Shown piece by piece: positions 1-12,248 of a stretch of 64,000 bases of DNA (position 1 is its first letter; the number at the start of each line of letters is the position of its first letter). The notes under the pieces are model-generated. The model was not told the DNA's origin and did no database searches. It was given only the letters and a program-made list of their open reading frames with translations. The position numbers were made by a program, and so were the translations under genes. The stretch comes from Amoebidium appalachense. Taxonomy: Eukaryota; Ichthyosporea. The stretch covers positions 2,790,001-2,854,000 of the forward strand of contig CAVNZM010000006.1 in assembly GCA_963693365.1 (NCBI GenBank), in the 5' to 3' direction.

Positions 1-1043
1 CTGTTGGTCGTCACATTGAGTATCTATATGATTTTCACACAGTGTTCAGGTATCTCAGTATGCACTTGTTACCGGATTATAACTCGTGAAGTTTTTATTG
101 CCTCCTAAGTATGCCGTGCATACTTGCATATCTTTCCGTTGAATAAATTCAGTCAAAAGGTTGCCAAGAACCGGGGCATGAACTTCCTGCGCATGCATTG
201 CGATGATGACGAACGTTCCCACCTGGTACACAAGTAGTACGCTCAATGTATGCAATTGCGCGCACATGCCAACGTAACGCAAAGCACTTTTTTTATGGGG
301 TTTTAAATATAAAGAAGAAAAAATTCAACATTTCGCACCCTATACTGTCTGTATTCGCAGTTTACTTATGCGGCATTGAACGGATTACACATCATCATTT
401 CAGCAATACCATCAGCGGAATGATACCCTCGGACGCGGTGGGGTTTTTTCAAGCTTGCATGTTCAGAACTTCAGATCCACCAATGGATGCGTCGCAGGCT
501 TCGCCAGCTGACCATTGAGCTGGCGGCGCCGCACCATGTCTCGACTTACACAATATCAGGGTGTGAAATTTGTTTTGGCAGGTGCCATTTTGGTAACTTT
601 CCACCAGCCTGGATGGCCCTAACAGAGTCAACAACGGTTTTTAGGTGTATTTTCTTATACATTTGGCTTTGTTATGGCCAATTTTTGGAAAATCGATGGA
701 CCTAACCTCAAAAAGTTAGGGATAATTTTCGGACTTTCAGGGGCAATTTTCTGGCCCTGGCCTAAACCCCCTAATTTCACAGGCTGCACAATATGGGTAT
801 GCTAATAATAGGCATGTATGTCAGCAAAACAGAAGTGTGGCGATAACTGAATAGGGATGCATAGTCTAATATCGATAGGGCTATAGTGCTAACAGCTACA
901 AAGGTTTTGGGGTTTATAGGTATAGTATAACTTAAGAGACGTAGAATACGCAATGGTGGGGGTAGAGTTGGAATAGGTTCACACTGCGTGTGTAGGTTGC
1001 AGGCCAGCATGAGGATATTTTGGTTTTTCACACTTTCCAGAAC
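1..1043. other. No gene recognised; 5' flank of the orphan frame
   Basis: Mixed-composition sequence with only short open frames (90 codons or fewer) that look like chance. Just before the downstream frame a T/C-rich stretch ends in TTTCCAG at 1034-1040. That resembles a 3' splice site, so an upstream 5'UTR or coding exon could lie in this interval, but none can be picked out. Confidence 0.5.
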
Positions 1044-2708
1044 ATGATAGACGATAGTGGGAGAATGGCGTACGAAGGCCGAGGGCCCGAGTATGAGGAA
1101 TACTGCGAGGAACCAGTGTATACCTACGAAGAGAATGAACAGCAACTGCGCCGCCACCCTGAGGTGAACGGTCAGCGCAGAGAAGCGTACCTCACATACG
1201 CACAAGCAGAAGCACTAGAACACTCGGCACACCCACACAACCCACAACGAACACAACACACGCGCGAGGCACACAGCACACACCAGCAGTGGGGGGCAGG
1301 TCATCCACCTCCTCCTGCGCAGGAATATCGCCGCAGCTATGCGGAATTCGTAGCAGGCGGGGAAGGGCGTGAGGTGTACGAGCAGGGGGGATACACGCAG
1401 GGCAGGCCGACACAATACTACGACGAACCTGCGCCCCTCCGTCTCACCTACGAGGAGGCACAGCGTAGGCGTATTTCCTACGAAGACGCGGGCAGAAACA
1501 GCCCGGCATATGCAGTGCGCAGCAGGCCCGTGGACCCCCAACCCCTACAGGCCGACACTGCCCCCCAGGCACGTTTTGACTATCACCCACGACAGGAGCA
1601 GCGAAGACCTGCCCCCCTGTATGGCCCCTCAGGGGGTTACAGGGGGGAGGAGCATCACAACCCGTACAGTGAGTCGGGGCCTACGCACGCGGGCATGTCC
1701 TATTCGTCTGCACCCCCACCCCACCAGCACGTGCAGAGGCAGGTGCGGTCTGCCCCCCTCACCACTGGGCCGGACGAGGAGTACGGGTGGAACAGACCCA
1801 CACAACGCAGCTACACGTGGACACGTACGAGCACGGAGGATATGGACACGGACGACTGGGACCCACGCGCACAGAGGGACCGCCTGCCTCCAAACATCGA
1901 CCCACGTGTGCGTGCAAAACCTCAGCACACAGGCAGGCCCCAGCCCTATCCCCGCGGAGACCTACCACAGGGATTACAGGAGAACCCAAACCACGTGCGC
2001 ATGTGTCGCTCTTGGCCGGCCCAACCAGTTGCTGTGGCCGAGGAGGGGGGTGACCCTTCCCTGTGGGACCGAGAGGCTGTGCACCCTGCACACCGCCAAC
2101 CCCCCAGCAACACACAGTCACGCTCACGACGACCCTCCGGGGCAGACAGACAATGGTCTGGTGGGCAGGTCACTGGGCCTCTCTACTCGGCTCCTGCTTC
2201 GTGGGGCCGTGCGGATGGATACGACGGACCACAACAGCAACATGAACCACAGCCACCACCACGTCGGCAGGTGGGCTCGCAGTATGGCTACCAGAACGAC
2301 GAGATGATGCCCCAAGCCCCACCCACACCACAGCAGCAGCAATACTGGCCTCCCCCTACACCGACGTATTCATCACAACAGCAACAGCAACAAACACCGG
2401 CACAGGCGGGGGCGGGGGCGAAGGATTACATTGCGGATTTGGATAGTCTGCAAGAGGAATTAGAGGCGGCGCCCCTTGCACAGGCACCCAAACAGAGCGC
2501 TACGTTGCCACCAAAGAGTAGAAGTTGGACGCTTGTTCAGGTCGAGTATGATAAAGCGGCGCATAAGTATACGATAAGGAATGTGGATAGCGAATCGGTG
2601 GAAAGAAGCAATGCGGAAAAGGCGGAGAAACAGAATGCACAGGCACCGTGGCCAAAAGAGAAGTGGTCTCCGCCCGTGCCTGTGTCGACCGGTATGGATA
2701 CGACGTGA
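1044..2708 (+). CDS. Orphan low-complexity Q/P/Y/R-rich protein, about 554 aa
   Basis: This is the longest frame in the window that is not a simple-repeat translation. The first ATG is at 1044 (MIDDSGRMAYEG...); a second in-frame ATG at 1065 is also possible, and the stop is TGA 2706-2708. No enzymatic domain, signal peptide or membrane segment is visible. The protein is rich in Tyr, Gln, Pro, Arg and Glu. A short degenerate motif of the form (L/I)(T/S)Y-x-x-A recurs near residues 50, 134 and 144, the last two as LTYEEA and ISYEDA. Gln runs occur near residues 430-455. The last ~90 residues are less biased, with an acidic segment (DYIADLDSLQEELE) and then SRSWTLVQVEYDKAAHKYTI, which looks the most conserved part. 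TTTCCAG directly upstream may be a splice acceptor, so the ATG may lie in an internal exon. I do not recognise a family; it reads as an intrinsically disordered protein. The absence of stops in other frames over 1.4-2.3 kb is a composition effect. Confidence 0.6.
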   Translation: MIDDSGRMAYEGRGPEYEEYCEEPVYTYEENEQQLRRHPEVNGQRREAYLTYAQAEALEHSAHPHNPQRTQHTREAHSTHQQWGAGHPPPPAQEYRRSYAEFVAGGEGREVYEQGGYTQGRPTQYYDEPAPLRLTYEEAQRRRISYEDAGRNSPAYAVRSRPVDPQPLQADTAPQARFDYHPRQEQRRPAPLYGPSGGYRGEEHHNPYSESGPTHAGMSYSSAPPPHQHVQRQVRSAPLTTGPDEEYGWNRPTQRSYTWTRTSTEDMDTDDWDPRAQRDRLPPNIDPRVRAKPQHTGRPQPYPRGDLPQGLQENPNHVRMCRSWPAQPVAVAEEGGDPSLWDREAVHPAHRQPPSNTQSRSRRPSGADRQWSGGQVTGPLYSAPASWGRADGYDGPQQQHEPQPPPRRQVGSQYGYQNDEMMPQAPPTPQQQQYWPPPTPTYSSQQQQQQTPAQAGAGAKDYIADLDSLQEELEAAPLAQAPKQSATLPPKSRSWTLVQVEYDKAAHKYTIRNVDSESVERSNAEKAEKQNAQAPWPKEKWSPPVPVSTGMDTT

Positions 2709-4197
2709 ATGGTATGGAAGCACGGCTGGGTGTGTGTGTGTGTACGTGTGTGTACGTGTACGTGTACGTCTATGTGTTTGTGTGCCTATGTGCGTGTGCG
2801 TGTTTCGTATGGGTGGGGTGGCAAGGGGGGGGGGGGGGGGGGGGGGGGGGGAGTTTGTAGTGTGGTTACAAAGTCAGTCTGATTCGCATGTTTTATCTTC
2901 TGTTGAAAGTTTTTGCTGAAACTTGAGAACGAGGTTTTCTGCACTTTTAGCGATGTTCATTTTGCGATCACCAGTTCATGAACGAAGTTTCTAGCAACCG
3001 CAGAGTTAGTGAATGCTGCAGCCCGTGTATGCTCAAGCCACAGAGTAGAAAGCTACACACAGTTGTGTTTTTTCCTCTCCTAACCTGTAAAAGCCTAAGT
3101 CAAATCTTACCACGAGTAATTCAGGGTGAGAAAGACCCGAAAATCGATGTGAAATGACCCGGTTTACAGTGGGTATGCTGAATAGGGGCCTTAACTTTGG
3201 GTGGGAAGGGGAGAGAGGGGGGGCAGGCACACAACCCATTTTTGCGCAAGTTGGAAGCCCGCATGGACCATGTATAGTGCCGTGTTATTAGCGGCCATGT
3301 GTGCACTGGCACTGTCGCACGACAGCAGCGTTAAAAGTGTTAAATTTTATTGTTAACGGGTGATTGGCTCCCGCACTTAGTGCACATTGGCTCTGATGAC
3401 CCCGGCTGGCTCGGGCAGGGCGGACTGATGCATTAAATTTCCATTTATGGCAGTTCCACATACCCATGCCCTGTTTGTGTGTCCGTGTGCGTGTGTATTG
3501 GGCCTGCACTTGCATGGATTTTGCTTGCAACTGGATTGGCAGGAGAGCAGTGTGTATATTCACGTATCCAAATACCCAGATAGAAGTGACCAGAACATGT
3601 GCATATGTCTGCATGGTTGGGTGTTAATGTGCTTGTGCATGATTGGTAAGGTGTGTGTGTTCCGGACACGTGGATGTGGTTTGCGTGCACGTGCATGTGG
3701 GTGTGGTGTATCTGTTAGTGCGCGGGCAGGGTGATGAGTGTGTAATGCCTGTATTGTGTGTGTGTCCACTCTGTCTCTCTGTGTGCGCTAATGCTTGTGT
3801 GCGTGTTCATAGAGGTGTGTGCGTGCGTGCGTGTGCGGATGTGTGTGCGACTGTGCTTGCATGCGGATGTGGGGTGTGCATGCGTGTGTGGCTTTTTATG
3901 TGTGACATCTTTCCATGTTTGTACGCACTTTGCCTTCAGTATGCCACTTCTGGGCTTCTGGGACGTTTAAAATGGTGTACGCCACGGAAAGGAAAAGGGG
4001 GGGGGGGGGGGGGGGGTTACTGGTTACCCCTCTCTTGTAGCTGTCCATGTTTGCGAACGCGTGCTGGGCACAAGCACGCGGATCATCTGTGGGTGTGCTT
4101 GAAATTGCAAGTCGGTATAAGTTCAAGAGAGGCATCATTTCGAATATGCTGTGGCACAAAGTTGGTCTCTTGAGGGCTACCTCTTCCCTTTGGTCGG
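2709..4197. other. Spacer with GT-rich DNA and G homopolymers
   Basis: Immediately 3' of the orphan frame lies a degenerate (GT)n stretch (2730-2800) and a G run of about 27 bases at 2824-2850. A second GT-rich interval spans 3640-3900 and another G run is at 3996-4015. Open frames here are Cys/Val or His/Thr alternations produced by the repeats. No gene is seen. Confidence 0.6.
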
Positions 4198-5720
4198 CTA
4201 CTTCAGGCGTTATTTGACCGCACCCATGGGGCTGCCGTTGTGAATGGGGTACTGAGTAACGGATTCAATCGTACTCGAGGCCTTTTACAGGGCTTAAGAG
4301 TCCCCTTCTCTTTGATGTCTTTATTGACGACTTAGCGGTAGAAATTCAACAATTTCCAGTTGCCGGCGACTCTTGTGTCTCCGGCCTTTTATTCGCTGAT
4401 GATAATGTCTTAGTCACTCACGATCCTTCTATTATGAATAACATGCTTTCTCGAGTAGATGACTGGTGTTTCCGAAATTTCATGAAAATTGGGATAGATA
4501 AATGCGGCACCTTTTCCTCCAATGCACAGAACACTCTGAACAATCAACCTATCCCAATCGTGTCCTCCTATGACTATTTAGGTATTCCTTTCACCTCTAA
4601 GGGTATCTGGTTTGAGCGCCTTTTGACTTCGAGCATTTCTCATGCGCGTGGTCGCTTACATATCTATCAAGGAATATTCGCAAATATCTCTAATATTCAT
4701 CCTGCCAATTTGCTCACTCTTTATAATGTTTTTCTTCGTCCATGTTTCGAATATGGCCTCCCGTTAATCTTGTGTGCCCCTCCACGGCAACAGCGCGCGG
4801 CTGTTCGGGAATTCGCTAACACGTACTGACGTGTTGCCGCACGTGCGACGTTATACATTTACCTTTTTGCAAAAAAAAAAAAAAAAAGAAAAAAAAAGGA
4901 AAAAAAAAAAAAGAAAAGGAAAAAGGAGACACTGCCTCAGTAGGTGGTAGGGGAATTCGATTCCTTTCAGCGTGAATTCATCCAGTTTATTTCTCGAACC
5001 TCGCATAGGCATCCTTTGGCGGCTCCCTTGCTGAGTGTTTTTGGTCTCCCTCCGGCGTGCCAGCGTAAGAATGAATTAGGATTTCGCTTTTGTTTTTATT
5101 TGGTTAGGCTTCCTTCTTATCATCCTTTGTTGCAATTCTTTCCTTCTTTAGCACTTGTTCCCGGCATTTCTAATGTTCGTGCGAAATGTCCTATCCCCAA
5201 TCTCCCTCCCATTCCGAGATATCCTTTTAAATACTTAAACTCCTTTATTTTTCTCTTCTACTAGTTATCAGCAGTATGTTACTTGGTTTCATACTCAATA
5301 TCCTTTGCTTCATCGTTGTGATAAAGAGTATCATGGTAGGGCTCTTGAGCCTGTGCTTCTTTTTATATTAGAGACTCGTCTATGTTCTTTACAATCTTTG
5401 TGTAAATTAGCTACTTGTATTTATCCTTCCTCTCATAAACCTACCACACTTACCGATTTTGCAATTCTAACCCCTCCTTGTGATATAGCTTGGAAATGTT
5501 TATTTTGGCGCTGTAACCTTTGTTTCCATAAATGTTTGTGAGACTTTTGTGCAGAACCTTTTTCTCGTAAACACTTAGATAGATGTATTTATTTATCTCA
5601 GATTATTCCGTTAGAAATTAGAAGACTGGCTTATTTAGATTATCCTGATCTTACGTCTATTGACTATCTGTTGACGACCACGGTATGTTTAATGAGTTTT
5701 CTAGGGTGTATGATTATTTA
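4198..5720 (+). mobile_element. Degenerate non-LTR (LINE-type) retrotransposon, RT plus C-terminal Cys/His region
   Basis: Translated pieces give reverse-transcriptase hallmarks: FDRTHGAAVVNGVLS at about 4208-4255, a QG...SPLLFDVFIDDL block around 4290-4335, then the catalytic FADD box at about 4392-4404 (F in place of the usual Y). A YDYLGIPFTSKGI block typical of LINE thumb regions follows at about 4570-4608. A Cys-rich end (CNLC...HKC, then CAEPF...KHLDRC) at about 5512-5592 resembles the C-terminal Cys/His motif of LINE ORF2. The element is dead. There is a frameshift between QG and SPLL (about 4290), a 135-bp insertion at 4816, a frameshift with TAG at 5262-5264, and TGA at 5539-5541. 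The 5' half (endonuclease, early RT motifs) is absent, as expected of 5'-truncated LINE copies. The clade is not assignable from this alone. Confidence 0.9.
4816..4950. mobile_element. 135-bp MITE-like insertion with TIRs and 9-bp target duplication, inside the LINE
   Basis: The 9-mer GGGAATTCG occurs at 4807-4815 and again at 4951-4959. Removing one copy plus the insert rejoins the LINE reading frame without a break (insert plus duplication = 144 bp). The insert's ends are imperfect inverted repeats that abut the duplications exactly: CTAACACGTACTGAC (4816-4830) against the reverse complement of 4936-4950, CTACCACCTACTGAG, with 12 of 15 matching. Inside are a small CACGT/ACGTG hairpin and an A-rich tract of about 55 bp (4871-4925). 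A 9-bp duplication is the size typical of Mutator-like elements, so a MULE-derived MITE is the best reading. It has no coding capacity. Confidence 0.8.
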
Positions 5721-6405
5721 AGTCGTTATCTCCTCCGTATCCGAGAGTGAGGGCTTTTGTATTTTCTTCTCCGAGATATCGGTGATATCTCGATGGCTTC
5801 TATTTTGCTGAGCATATCAATAAAGTCATTATAAAAAAATATGTTTTCATACAACGTGTGCCCATTTATGATTATCCTCACCCAGTTTGCCGGCATCCAA
5901 TAGATATGGGATTCTGATTACCATATCGAAAGTGCTCCAATCACAATTCGGCGGCGCCGCGGCGGTGGTTTTAACATCTTTTGTGACTGAGTTTGTTATA
6001 GTGTGAGTGAATACGTATTTTAACTGCCACATGTCCTATTTGATCGTGTGTAAGAGCCGGCCCCATGTGTATGGGCGGACCACTGTACCCCCCAATTATG
6101 GAACCCGAGTAGTAATAAGGTTACAATAAGGCTCTATCACTCCTTGTTGCACACGGGCGTCGTATCACCCTGGATCGTGACGTCACAAATGCTATTGCCG
6201 CCCAATCGATCATACGGCCCCTTTTTGCTATAGCTAGGAATATGGCTGGTCTAATGCGCTGGTGAGATGTGCGTGTGTGGCTGTGGGGGTGGGGAGGGGA
6301 GGAAAATGGGTGTGATTGTACGCACGTGTGCCTGTGCGACTGGGGGGGTGGCTATGGGTGTGTGTGTGTGTTGTTTGAGGAGGAGGGGGGGGTTGGTGGG
6401 GGGAG

Positions 6406-6439
<34 letters not shown>

Positions 6440-8127
6440 GGAAGGAGGGGGGGGAAGGGGGGGCATGAGGCCTGGGGGGACGGGATGTCACGTGTGGGTG
6501 TTTGTGGGCGCCTAAGACGCCACCCGCGTGACACTGCACATAGTGTGTGTGTGTGTATGTGTGCATGCGGGTACTATGGGGGTGGGTGGGTATGGGACCG
6601 TGTGTGGTGTTGTGGTGCTGGTGGTGATGGCGGTGGTGGTGAGGGCGGGGGAGGGGGAGGGGGGGGAGGGGGGGGGGGGGGGGTTCAAAATGTGTGCCCG
6701 TGTGTGGAACGAGTGTGGGTGTGGGTGTAGGTGTGGGTGTAGGTGGGTGAGTAAGCGTGTGAGTGTTTGGGGGGGGGGGATGTGGGGAAAGGGGAGTGGG
6801 TGTGCGGTGTGTGGGTGTTTGTGTTAGCACACACTAGATGTGTGTGTGGAAACACGTGTGGGTGTGTCGGTGTGTGGGGGTCTTGGGGGGGGGGGGGGGG
6901 GGGAGGGGGGAGAGGGGAGGGGAGGGGCAGGGGCGGGAGGGGGGGGAGAGGGGGGTGAATGAGTGCGTCCCACATCAGTGTCCTGGGGGGGAAGGGAGGG
7001 GAGTTGTGTGTGTATGTGCGCTTGTGCATGCGCACATGTGTGTGTACATGTATGTGCGAGGGTACGTGTGTGGGTGTGTCGGTGTGTACGTTGGGGTGTG
7101 GGGGGTGGATGTGTGTGTGGGAGAGGGAGGGGGCCGGGGGGACGAGGGGAGGAGGCTTGTGCATTTGTGCCTTCATCTTTGTTGAGGTGGGTGTGGGTAT
7201 GAGTAGGTGGGGGGGGAGCGAGTTGTGTTGGTGTGGTATGAGGGAGGGGGGAGGGCCGGGGGGGGGGGGGGGTTGCGTGTTAGTATGGGCTTGTCTGCTT
7301 GCGCATGAGCACGGTGTGCCTGTGTGCGTGTGTATGTATTTGTGGGTGTCTGTGCGAACGTGCGTGTCTGTGTATGCATATTTGTATGTGTCCCCGTGTA
7401 CATATGTGCGTGTGTGTATGTGTGAGTGTGGCGGTGTGTGCACGTGGGTCTGTATGCGTGTATGGCGGCGGGGAAGGGGAAAGTGGACGCCGGGAGGGGG
7501 CGGGGGGAGGGGGGGGGGGAGGGAGGTGGAGAGGGGGGAGGGGGGCAAGGGGGGGGTTACGTGTGTATGTGGGTGTGCCAGCAGGGGTATGGGTGTGTGG
7601 GTGTGTGGGTGTGTGGGTGTGTGGGTGTGTGGGTGCGTGTGTGTGTTGTGCATGGGTGCGTGTGTGCATTTGCGCGCTGTAGGTGGGTGAAGGTGTGCAT
7701 GTTCGAATTCAGGTGTCTGTTTGTTGGGGTGGATGTGGGTGCAGGCGGGCGGACGGACATATGTGTTGGTGTGTTGTGTCTCTATATGTGGTAGGGGTAA
7801 GGGGAGGGGGTTGGTTTAGTGGCCACCGTGCTTTGATAGCGGGAATTTGTGTAGAAGATGTAGAACCGGTCTAGATATACCAGTACATTTCGTAAAATGT
7901 CAGATAATGGACCCTTGACTAGCACTGAACATACGATATGTGGGTTACACTGTGGATATATTCCGGAATTCCGGAATTCGCGGTTTTCATTCATTGAGCT
8001 TATGTGTTTCCAAATATAGTTCAGTATCACCCGCCAATTCTTTGACTCATATCCCAGAATTCTGGTCCTCCTCCCCCCCCCCCCCCCCCCCCCGCCCCGC
8101 CCCTCGGTCCCGCCTTGCCCATCCCCC

Positions 8128-8161
<34 letters not shown>

Positions 8162-9092
8162 AAACCCACCACCACCACCACAATCCAGCCTGCATACCGT
8201 GTGCATTTTCAGTTTTGTGTAACTTATATGTGGTCGTGTATTTTTGAACCGTCTATGTTCACCACGGCACACGTTGTACCTACTCCCTCCTCCTCCCCCC
8301 CCCTCCCTCTCACACACACTCTCCCACCACCCATCTCATCTCCTACTCCTCCACCCCCCTTCCCCCCGCGTGCCCCTCTCTTTTACTGCTTCCTCCCCAC
8401 GTCTCACTGTATATAGGCCCAATCTTTTCTTGGTTGCTGTGTTTGCTCGGTGGTGGCCCTGTCTGTCTGTCTCCTACCGCCCTTTCCAGTTCAGCCCAAT
8501 TCCGAACCACCCATCCTCACCCCCCCAAACACTAGCACCGGGCTCACTTGAAGCAAATCGTATCAACACTCTGATTGGATCACTATGCAGGCTGAACATT
8601 TGACCAACGGCTGGTAGCATTCCTTGGTGGATATCTATTTTATTTTGCGAATGATTACTCGATCATAAATTAAATATTTTGAGCCTTTCGGCGATGATAT
8701 GCCTACTGCAAGTTGGTTTGTTTTCATGATAAGCGGCAAAGCACCGTTTAGACCCCGACATCCACATGAATCCCCCCCCCCCCCCCCCCCTCACCTCCTC
8801 CCCCCCTCCCCCCCCCTCCCCCCCCTCCCCCCGGTATGTTGCCATTCTGGGTCATTGACTGCAGGTTTCCTTTCGAGTTTCTGTTAGCTAGATCTGGGGA
8901 GGCAACATATTGACAACACAAGTTCTGAGACTCCCTCCCCCAATCCTCACCCACCTCCCCCGTGCGGGCACACACACACAAACACGCACACATGCACACG
9001 CACACATGCACACACACACACCGTCACACTACACGCACACACACGCACAGAGAGGGAGACACACGGTACAAACAAACACACACAGACCCACA

Positions 9093-9128
<36 letters not shown>

Positions 9129-9570
9129 GTGTCAAACACACACAGGCACACAGGCACACACACAGGCAGACATACATGAAGCTGCCAAGTGTTTTTCAGA
9201 ATGTTTTTTCTTTTTCTGGATTGAGATTGGTGCCATTTCATGCAATCACATAACCACATACGCAACCACCCCGAAATCTACCTACCTGCCGCACCATGAA
9301 AGGAATATGCTCATGAGATGTTCAGTGAGTCAAAGGAACTTGCTCTGTCCGACTAATCGACTGTTTTCTCTCAAATTTTCTTCCTCTTTTCCGCCCCCAC
9401 CGCTGTCCTGACTTGTCCTTCCCACACTACCAACCACCACCCCCCACTCCCCCTCCCCTCCCCTCTCCCGTCTCCCCCCCTCCTTCCCTCCCCTCCCTCC
9501 CCTTCTCCCCGTTCGAACAATTTGAACCTGACCCCGCCCAAACCACCAGGAGTCCCCACATGAACTGTCC

Positions 9571-9607
<37 letters not shown>

Positions 9608-9968
9608 AACACAAACACACACAAACACACACACATTCACACACAAAAAGCGATCTCCTCACCTAAAGCCGAAATCTTAACACACCCTGAGAAGATTTTA
9701 GAAAGTTTTGGATATCACGTGACGTCAAGTTAAAAAAAAAGAAAAATACTCCAGGCGTGGCCAGTACCGGGCAGGTGGCAATGCTGAAAAATGTCCTCCT
9801 ACCCCATACTCTTCTCTAAATATGTATGTATGTCCCCAGCTGTGTCGGCAACATTTTAAATTTTGCCTACATATCTGTACCCCATCTCATAGGTATCTTT
9901 GATATATCAGCCCTTTCATATTTGAACTTGAACTTGTGTGGACAATCAGAGTCTCTCCATCCCCCCAG

Positions 9969-10015
<47 letters not shown>

Positions 10016-10686
10016 CTCCCCCAACTCCTCCCCTCCCTCGTCCCCTCCAAAAAAAAAAAGGAGGGGAAAAAAAAAAAGAAAAAAAAAAATAAAGAAAAAA
10101 AGACAAAACCGCTCCTTGCTGGCCCGGCTTAGTATAACATTATCTTCGGGCTCCCGCCTTCTATCCCACCTGTCCCCCCTCCCCCCTTCCTCTCCCCCCC
10201 CCCCTCCCCCCCCCCCCCCCCCACCCACTCTCTCTCCCTTTCACGCCTCCCTCCCCCCACACACGTAACGGCTGTACATGTACATTCACGACTGACAACA
10301 TCATGATGTGTTAGCACGATGCAGGGTTCAATCTCGAGCCCAAGTTGCGCAGAGTATGCATACTTATGCATCAGAAGGGACTATTATTAGGTCAACCCGG
10401 CGGGGAACACAAATTGCAGTACCCGAGTCTAGACCTATGCACATGCATCAGATTCTACTGTGGCAGCGCAATCGCACAATGAGCAATATAGGTATTGCTA
10501 CATAGGAATAATACAAGCTATGGGTGGTCACCCACTTTAATTAGCAACGAGTAGAGGTCACAGGCCGAAGCATTTATTTTTCCGTGGTGGGGGAGAGAGG
10601 TGACCTAGGGGCGGGGGCGGGGACCCGGGGGGGGCCGCTGGCGGGGGGAGGGGGGAGAGGGTGTTATTCAAGATGACCGGCTGACT

Positions 10687-10737
<51 letters not shown>

Positions 10738-11774
10738 TACTGGGATATACTCCGAAAGTTTTATGATCGGTTAAGAGGCCTGCCATGCAGTTGCAAAATC
10801 ATGAGCAAACCGAGTTCGAAGCAAGGATCACCATACATGATTGATTACCTACCTGTATGGTGATCGTGGTGGTGGGAGAAGCGGGGGGGGGGGGGGAGAG
10901 GGGAGGGAGAGGGGAGAGGGGGGGGGAGGGGGGCATATGCATCGATACGAAGCCTGAGATACATGTTTTGCCATGCAAGGAGCATATGGTCGACGCAAGG
11001 GCGCAAAGGGGGGCATGTTCAGCACGCAGCACACCAACAAAGGGAGCATTCAGCCCATCAAACCAACCGCCACATCTCCCATTTTAGCGCCCGGCCGGGC
11101 TGGCCGCGCCTGTGAGCCATTGACCCAGCCACTAGCCTGTCATCTCTGTTTGTTGGCCAGCATCGTATTGCCGGGGCAAGAGCTAGCCTCGGAAGCCACA
11201 ACAGGTGAACTGGACGTGGATCAAATTTTTCTACAAAGAGATAATACCGAAATGGCTTAAAATAAATCCCATCATAGAATGATAGAAAAAATGTTTTCAC
11301 AGCGACGCCATCAACGCAGCTGGGCAGCTAAAACCGGGGTGTGAGGTGGATTGAGTGATTTTTGGCACGCAGCACACAAAGCAAGCAGTTATTTGCAACT
11401 CACAATACCTTCAATTTCGCAGGCATGCATGGGAACCCACCAACACGCCAATCAAGTGACTGTCAGAATTGCACGCCATACTTCACAACTATGTGTTCCT
11501 GTGACGGATACTATATAGGCATAAAGTCTTCGGCGGGAATGTGCACAAGACGCACACGCCAGCTTGCTGGGGTTTTGCACAAACAAATTATCTACAGCCC
11601 ACGGTAGCTTGCCGGGCCCCCAGGGCCCCCATATGCCTATTTATTTAGCGTCAGCTGTCCCCATTTCATTGGCTCACTCAGTGACCATATATGCTTCACT
11701 GTCGGGCCCTTTGATTGGATAGTAGATGGCTGGCTTAGTGCTTGGCCTCAGCCTTGTGCTCGTCGTGTGCGTGC

Positions 11775-11828
<54 letters not shown>

Positions 11829-12147
11829 AGGATGCGCGATAAAATGTTAGTGTGTGTGCATCAAGAAGAGTGAAAGTGCGAAAGGGGGAGAGAGAGTATG
11901 TGCAGTCGAATTGTGTGTGTCGCCTTTTCAGGACATTAACTGCCTTCAGCACATGTTCGTGCATGCCAACACCAATGCACACATTTAGCATCCCCCCCCC
12001 CCCCCCCCCTCCAATGCTACACCCCCCCCAACCCCCTCCAGAGCCCCATAGCTCACACAAAGCCGATAGCAACAATACCACTGAGCAATCTCATTGGTGC
12101 ACACACCCACGAGTGCACAACCATCCACCATCTGCTCAAGCCCCCCC

Positions 12148-12178
<31 letters not shown>

Positions 12179-12217
12179 AAAACCACCGGCCCCCTTTTCC
12201 CCTGCTGCGTGCCTAAA

Positions 12218-12248
<31 letters not shown>

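Noticed and set aside
1369-2307. A 312-codon plus-strand frame overlapping the orphan gene
   Set aside because: It overlaps the longer frame in another phase; lack of stops reflects high GC, and its content (Arg/Thr/Pro/His) looks like a shadow.
4871-4925. The A-rich tract taken as the LINE or a SINE poly-A tail
   Set aside because: It lies inside a TIR-bounded insertion in the middle of the RT frame, and the LINE continues on the far side.
4931-4960. A tRNA A-box-like string (GCCTCAGTAGGTGGTAG) suggesting a SINE head
   Set aside because: The A-rich tract is on the wrong side for a SINE, and the string coincides with the right inverted repeat of the MITE.
6234-7794. Several 120-320 codon frames rich in His/Thr/Pro or Val/Cys/Gly
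   Set aside because: They are six-frame products of a degenerate GT/G-rich array, with no motif and mirrored on both strands.
10973-11260. 95- and 80-codon frames on opposite strands
   Set aside because: No homology, no splice context and both strands equally open; treated as chance.
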